Assembly (NCBI GenBank): GCA_903845055.1
Contig: CAIMWF010000034.1
Location: 18,150 to 82,149 of the forward strand
Reading direction: 5' to 3'
DNA length: 64,000 bases
DNA from: an uncultured Bacteroidales bacterium
GTDB lineage: Bacteria > Bacteroidota > Bacteroidia > Bacteroidales > FEN-979
Shown piece by piece: positions 60,291-64,000 of the stretch; position 1 is the stretch's first letter; the number at the start of each line of letters is the position of its first letter. The notes under the pieces were generated by a model that saw nothing but the letters and a program-made list of their open reading frames with translations, did no database searches and had not been told where the DNA came from. Made by a program: the position numbers and the translations under genes.

Positions 60291-62192
60291 ATGACTCTTC
60301 ATCAGATTCTGCTCAAACACTGGGGATTTTCCTCCTTCCGCCCGTTGCAGGAGGAGATTATCCAGTCGGTACTTGATGGAAAGGACACCCTGGCCCTCCT
60401 GCCGACGGGGGGCGGCAAATCGCTGTGCTTCCAGGTTCCTGCGCTGGCGCGCGAGGGGATCTGCCTGGTCATCTCCCCCCTTATCGCGCTGATGAAGGAC
60501 CAGGTTGACAACCTTAAAAAAAGGGGCATCCCGGCCGCCGCGATCTATTCGGGCATGCATCCCGATGAGATCGACATCATCCTGGGGAATTGCCGGTACG
60601 GGGAGATCAAACTGCTCTATATCTCACCCGAACGCCTTGCGACCGACAACATGCGGGCGGCGCTGCGCCTGATGAAGATCAACCTCCTTGCCGTGGATGA
60701 GGCGCATTGCATTTCTCAATGGGGTTACGATTTCAGGCCGCCCTATCTCCGGATCGCCGAAATCAGACAACTGATCCCGGGAACCCCGGTGCTGGCGCTC
60801 ACTGCGACTGCCACTGCGGTGGTGGTAAAAGACATCCAGCGAAAACTGGAGTTTAAGAAAGAGAACCTTTTTCAGAAAAGTTTTGAACGCAAGAACCTCT
60901 CCTACCTGGTTTTCCGGGAAGAGGACAAACTGAAGCGCCTTGTCACGATTCTTGCCAAGGTAAAGGGACCCGCCATCATCTATGTGAGGAACCGCAGGCA
61001 GACCAAGGAAATTGCGGAATTCCTGCAGAAAAAGGGCCATAGCGCCGACTTTTATCACGCCGGGCTCGATCCGAAAACCCGCGGGCAGCGTCAGTCGGCC
61101 TGGATCAATGAAGAACGGCGGGTCATCGTTTCCACCAATGCTTTCGGTATGGGAATCGACAAGCCGAATGTAAGGCTGGTGGTACATCTCGACCTTCCCG
61201 ACAGCATCGAAGCCTATTTCCAGGAGGCGGGACGGGCCGGCCGTGATGAAAAGCGGGCCTATGCCGTGCTTTTATATGAAACCGCCGACATCCTTGATTC
61301 GCGCCACAACCTGGAACTCTCCTATCCCGAACTTAAAACGATCCGCGATGTTTACCAGGCGCTGGGGAACTATTTCCAGATCCCTGTCGGACTGGGAAAA
61401 GACCTGCGGGCCGATTTCGACCTCTCTGCCTTTGCCGGCCAGTACAACCTGCCGCCGGTGACCGTCTTTAACTGCCTGAGATTCCTGGAAAAGGAGGGGC
61501 TTGTCATGCTGACCGACGGATTCCACAATCCGTCGAAAGTATACCTGAAGGCAACGAAGGAGGAACTCTACCGCTTCCAGGTCGAACACGAACCCCTCGA
61601 CCACTTCATCAAGACGATGCTGCGTTCGTACGGAGGCATCCTTTCCGGGTTTGTCACCTTCAGCGAACCTGAACTTGCCAGGAGAAGCGGCTTAACCATT
61701 GATAAGGTCGTGAGCAACCTCCATTACCTGGCAAAGGTGCAACTGCTCGATTACATCCCCCTGACGGACAAACCCCAGGTAATTTTTATCCGGGAACGGC
61801 TCAACACGGCCGATCTGACGATCTCCCCCGAACATTACCAGGACAGACTGAAGGATTCGGAGAAACGCCTCGAAAAAATGATCGCCTATGCCGAAGTCCC
61901 CAACAAATGCCGGAGCCAGGCTTTGCTGGCCTATTTCGGGGAATGCAACACAAGGCGATGCGGTACCTGCGATGTCTGTATCGGTCGCAACAAGGTCAAC
62001 CTGAATGAAATGGAATTCAACAACATTATTGCACGGATCAAACCATTGCTGAAGGATCATCCCTGTTCCATGGAAGAGATCATCCATGGTGCCGGTACGA
62101 TCCCCGACGAAAAGGTGATCCGGGCCACCGCGTGGCTCGTTGATACCGGAAAAATCCTCATGGATAAGGAGAGGAAGTACCGGTGGAAATGA
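60291..62192 (+). CDS. recQ: ATP-dependent DNA helicase RecQ
   Basis: 633 aa SF2 helicase. Motif 0 FRPLQEEII, motif I LPTGGGKSLCFQVPA, Ia VISPLIALMKDQV, II VDEAHCISQWGYDFRPPY, III LTATAT, IV-VI with STNAFGMGIDKPNVRLVVHLD and QEAGRAGRDEKRAYAVLL. The zinc site is CRSQALLAYFGECNTRRCGTCDVC (residues about 548-570). After the RQC-type region the C-terminus ends in a winged-helix-like segment; no HRDC domain is seen. It unwinds 3'-5' in RecF-pathway repair and suppresses recombination. The stop TGA is the first part of a TGACGAG array. The A-rich leader is formed by the AAATCGT array. Confidence 0.95.
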   Translation: MTLHQILLKHWGFSSFRPLQEEIIQSVLDGKDTLALLPTGGGKSLCFQVPALAREGICLVISPLIALMKDQVDNLKKRGIPAAAIYSGMHPDEIDIILGNCRYGEIKLLYISPERLATDNMRAALRLMKINLLAVDEAHCISQWGYDFRPPYLRIAEIRQLIPGTPVLALTATATAVVVKDIQRKLEFKKENLFQKSFERKNLSYLVFREEDKLKRLVTILAKVKGPAIIYVRNRRQTKEIAEFLQKKGHSADFYHAGLDPKTRGQRQSAWINEERRVIVSTNAFGMGIDKPNVRLVVHLDLPDSIEAYFQEAGRAGRDEKRAYAVLLYETADILDSRHNLELSYPELKTIRDVYQALGNYFQIPVGLGKDLRADFDLSAFAGQYNLPPVTVFNCLRFLEKEGLVMLTDGFHNPSKVYLKATKEELYRFQVEHEPLDHFIKTMLRSYGGILSGFVTFSEPELARRSGLTIDKVVSNLHYLAKVQLLDYIPLTDKPQVIFIRERLNTADLTISPEHYQDRLKDSEKRLEKMIAYAEVPNKCRSQALLAYFGECNTRRCGTCDVCIGRNKVNLNEMEFNNIIARIKPLLKDHPCSMEEIIHGAGTIPDEKVIRATAWLVDTGKILMDKERKYRWK

Positions 62193-62220
62193 CGAGTGAC
62201 AAGTGACGAGTGACGAATGA
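62190..62220 (+). repeat. TGACGAG heptamer array at the recQ stop
   Basis: TGACGAG, TGACAAG, TGACGAG, TGACGAA and a partial TGA. The first three bases are the recQ stop codon. Eight bases later the TAATTTT array begins. Confidence 0.93.
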
Positions 62221-62228
62221 AAGGTCCG

Positions 62229-62260
62229 TAATTTTTTAATTTTTAATTTTAATTTTTTTT
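62229..62260 (+). repeat. TAATTTT array directly before the methyltransferase start
   Basis: About four units with small length changes, running up to the ATG at 62261. Preceded by CCG as in other copies. Confidence 0.9.
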
Positions 62261-63067
62261 ATGTCTGCCCACTCCCTCCTCCCCTCCTACGACGACCTGC
62301 CGCTGTGGTCGGCACCGTTCGGACTGACTTTGCTCGAAACCGTCCGCATGAAGACCGGCATTAATGTTCTTGACCTCGGAAGCGGTGGCGGATTTCCATT
62401 GCTTGAACTGGCGGAGAGGATGGGAAAAACCTGCAATGTTTACGGTATTGACCCTTCCCCTGATTCCATTGCCATGATCACTGTCAAAAAAGAGGCCCGG
62501 AACATCGGGAATGCCAGGATCAGCAAGGGGGTTGCGGAGAAGATCCCCTTTCCGGATGATTATTTCGGGCTCATTGTTTCAAACAACGGATTAAATAACG
62601 TGCAGGACCAGGAAGCCGCGCTGGGCGAATGTTACCGGGTTGCTGCCCCGGGAGCCCAGATGGTGCTGACCATGAACCTGCCACATACCATGACCGAGTT
62701 CTATGAAGTTTTTGAAGTGACGCTGGAGGAAGCAGGACTGGAAGAAGAAATCCGCAAGATGCACCGGCACATCGACGGAAAGAGAAAACCGGTCGAATAC
62801 CTGAAAGAAATTATTTTAAACAGCGGTTTCAACATCATCTCCATCAATATTGACGGATTTAAACTCAGGTACAGCGACGGATCCGCCTTCCTGGATCATT
62901 CCTTCATCAGGAACAATTTCAGGGAATCATGGCAGGCCATCCTGCCTGGAAACCAGGTGGAACATGTCTTCGCCGTCATCGAAAGCAAACTGAACACTAT
63001 CGCCGCCGAAAAGGGAGGACTCCTCCTTTCGGTTCCGTTTGTTTGCTTCGATTGTATGAAACCGTGA
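62261..63067 (+). CDS. Class I SAM-dependent methyltransferase
   Basis: 268 aa. Motif I VLDLGSGGGFPLLELAERMG binds SAM; motif II acidic end GIDPSPDSIAMI; motif IV region FPDDYFGLIVSNNGLNNV; then RVAAPGAQMVLTMNLPHT. The extra C-terminal part (residues 170-268) is mixed alpha/beta and would set the substrate. The general pattern is that of Methyltransf_11/25 enzymes acting on small molecules. Substrate unknown. It is bounded on both sides by heptamer arrays: TAATTTT just before the ATG and a TGACGAG-type array supplying the stop. Confidence 0.85.
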   Translation: MSAHSLLPSYDDLPLWSAPFGLTLLETVRMKTGINVLDLGSGGGFPLLELAERMGKTCNVYGIDPSPDSIAMITVKKEARNIGNARISKGVAEKIPFPDDYFGLIVSNNGLNNVQDQEAALGECYRVAAPGAQMVLTMNLPHTMTEFYEVFEVTLEEAGLEEEIRKMHRHIDGKRKPVEYLKEIILNSGFNIISINIDGFKLRYSDGSAFLDHSFIRNNFRESWQAILPGNQVEHVFAVIESKLNTIAAEKGGLLLSVPFVCFDCMKP

Positions 63068-63099
63068 CAAAGGACGAGTGACGAGTGACGAAGGACGAG
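63065..63099 (+). repeat. TGACGAG-type heptamer array at the methyltransferase stop
   Basis: TGACAAA, GGACGAG, TGACGAG, TGACGAA, GGACGAG. The first three bases are the stop codon of the methyltransferase gene. Confidence 0.9.
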
Positions 63100-63102
63100 T
63101 CG

Positions 63103-63128
63103 TAATTTTTAATTTTTAATTTTTAATT
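63103..63128 (+). repeat. TAATTTT array directly before the glycosylase start
   Basis: Almost four exact units (TAATTTT), preceded by CG and ending three bases before the ATG at 63132. Confidence 0.92.
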
Positions 63129-63131
63129 CGA

Positions 63132-63728
63132 ATGTTGCTCCCCCCCGATTTTTTTTCCCACCCCGACGTTGTTGCCATTGCCCGTGAACTGCTCGGGAAG
63201 AAGCTGGTTACAAGAATTGACGGCGTGGTCACTTCGGGGATCATCTGTGAAACAGAGGCCTATGCCGGTGTGACCGACCGGGCTTCACACGCATTCGGCG
63301 GGCGGAGAACGGCGCGTACGGAGGTGATGTACGGCCCATGCGGAACGGCCTATGTGTACCTGTGCTACGGGATGCACTCGCTGTTCAACATTGTCACCAA
63401 TGAGGCCGGGATTCCACATGCAGTCCTGATCCGGGGGATCATCCCTGTTGAAGGTAAGGAGATCATGCTCCGGCGTGCCGGCAAGGAAAAGATCACGAGG
63501 GAATTCGGCATCGGGCCAGGCAAGGTGTCAAAAATACTGGGTATTCATTATTCCCATTCGGGGATGTTACTTGGAGGCATAGGTACATCAGCTGATCAGC
63601 CGGCAATCTGGGTCGAAGATACAGAGGAAAAGATTTACCCAAAGATAATCCAGGCAGGACCAAGGATCGGGGTCGCGTATGCCGGGGATGATGCACTGCT
63701 TCCTTACAGGTTCTCATTTCCCCGGTAG
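63132..63728 (+). CDS. mpg: DNA-3-methyladenine glycosylase, AAG/MPG family
   Basis: 198 aa monofunctional base-excision glycosylase of the AAG fold. Markers: VAIARELLGKKLVTRIDG, the catalytic Glu in ICETEAYAGVTDRASHAFGG, RTEVMYGPCGTAYVYLCYGMHSLFNIVTN and AVLIRGIIPVEG, with GPGKVSKILGI later. Removes alkylated or deaminated purines such as 3-methyladenine and hypoxanthine. Length is standard for the bacterial form. Preceded by a TAATTTT array and followed by a sharp shift to AT-rich DNA. Confidence 0.94.
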   Translation: MLLPPDFFSHPDVVAIARELLGKKLVTRIDGVVTSGIICETEAYAGVTDRASHAFGGRRTARTEVMYGPCGTAYVYLCYGMHSLFNIVTNEAGIPHAVLIRGIIPVEGKEIMLRRAGKEKITREFGIGPGKVSKILGIHYSHSGMLLGGIGTSADQPAIWVEDTEEKIYPKIIQAGPRIGVAYAGDDALLPYRFSFPR

Positions 63729-63859
63729 GTGTTTATCCCGTAAAAACCACTTCCGGATGGGAATTGCCTGGATCGTGATTTCATTTTTTGTTCTGTTTAT
63801 ATCACAAAAACAGGGGTATAATATTACCTATATAAAACAATTTCAGTCCGACCCAACGA
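63729..63859. other. AT-rich intergenic stretch at the composition shift
   Basis: 131 bases after the glycosylase gene. From about 63770 the DNA is clearly more AT-rich than the rest of the window. It holds TATAATATTACC and TATATAAAAC but no exact TAnnTTTG box. No terminator was recognised. Confidence 0.45.
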
Positions 63860-64000
63860 ATGATGGAAAAGAGGGTATTAATCTTCGTTGTAATATTATT
63901 CTGTTTACCTGCAGTATTTGCAGTATCTCCAAGTGCTATTAGTGATTGTTATATTGTTAGTGCACTTGTTGGATGCAACAGCCCAGCTAATTTTACAGCA
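63860..64000 (+). CDS. N-terminus of an exported protein, cut by the window edge
   Basis: 47 codons from ATG (a second ATG follows at 63863) open to the end of the window. The start looks like a signal peptide: MMEKR, a hydrophobic run VLIFVVILFCLPAV, then a cut near VFA-VS. Codons are AT-rich (TTA, ATA, AGT, GTA), unlike the neighbours. Family unknown; an overlapping frame 63757-63942 was judged less likely. Confidence 0.5.
   Translation, partial: MMEKRVLIFVVILFCLPAVFAVSPSAISDCYIVSALVGCNSPANFTA

Noticed and set aside
63757..63942. 62-codon frame starting MGIAWIVISFF
   Set aside because: It overlaps the partial exported-protein frame; its second half is Cys-rich and looks like an out-of-frame reading, and it stops, while the other frame has a good signal peptide and stays open.

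Overview
This window looks like a chromosomal segment of a fermentative, anaerobic member of the Bacteroidota (Bacteroidales-like). The reasons are visible in the sequence. Many genes are preceded by the Bacteroidota -7 promoter box TAnnTTTG and A-rich leaders rather than Shine-Dalgarno sites. Several families are typical of the phylum (DUF4293, DUF1573, a Rho factor with a long Arg/Pro-rich insert, split transketolase, DUF1343/NamZ). The metabolic genes suit anaerobic acid metabolism (methylmalonyl-CoA decarboxylase, ADP-forming acyl-CoA synthetase, citrate lyase). No rRNA, tRNA, CRISPR array, phage or insertion sequence was seen. Genes are dense and intergenic gaps short; base composition looks even until about 63,750, where the DNA turns AT-rich.

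Layout. 1-5 kb: NAD(P)H-hydrate repair (nnr), a small HD alarmone-hydrolase-like protein, parE and scpB. 5-9.3 kb: a minus-strand surface-glycan set (flippase, formyltransferase/propeller fusion, GT4). 9.3-10.5 kb: nicotinamide riboside salvage (pnuC plus NadR-type kinase). 10.5-16.1 kb: an ion-transport block (CPA2 antiporter, Pit, DedA, Kup). 16.1-19.4 kb: split transketolase with a VWA protein gene between the halves. 19.5-26.2 kb: NagZ/beta-lactamase fusion, an unknown membrane protein, rhomboid, ADP-forming acyl-CoA synthetase. 26.4-34.4 kb: DUF1295, FakA-FakB fusion, DUF1573, aminotransferase, NamZ, LolE-like permease. 34.4-42.9 kb: di-iron MBL protein with CysH, Mpl, Rho, a phosphoesterase, RmuC, RlmB. 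42.9-46.7 kb: GT-C-like membrane protein, FtsE, ornithine carbamoyltransferase. 47-51.3 kb: phosphoglycerol transferase, lipid kinase and MscS, a probable osmotic/envelope operon. 51.3-56.4 kb: a structured intergenic region, then a FIST sensor and a large hybrid histidine kinase. 57-59.8 kb: citrate lyase as a CitD-CitE fusion plus CitF. 59.8-63.7 kb: four-helix-bundle gene, RecQ, methyltransferase, 3-methyladenine glycosylase. The last 140 bases start a gene cut by the window edge.

The most unusual feature is not one gene. It is a set of short tandem arrays with 7- or 8-base units (TGACGAG, TAATTTT, AAATCGT, AAATAGCG, GAATGCAG, TTTCAGA) at gene boundaries. TGACGAG arrays begin at or just before a stop codon and run in the direction of the gene just ended. 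TAATTTT arrays mostly lie just before a start codon. In two consecutive gaps (62190-62260 and 63065-63131) the spacer is almost entirely one array of each kind, in that order. One GAATGCAG array lies in frame inside nnr, and a four-helix-bundle gene sits between inverted AAATCGT arrays. Several genes work in related pathways: NagZ fusion, NamZ and Mpl (murein recycling); scpB, acyl-CoA synthetase and citrate lyase (acid metabolism); phosphoglycerol transferase, lipid kinase and MscS (envelope/osmotic).
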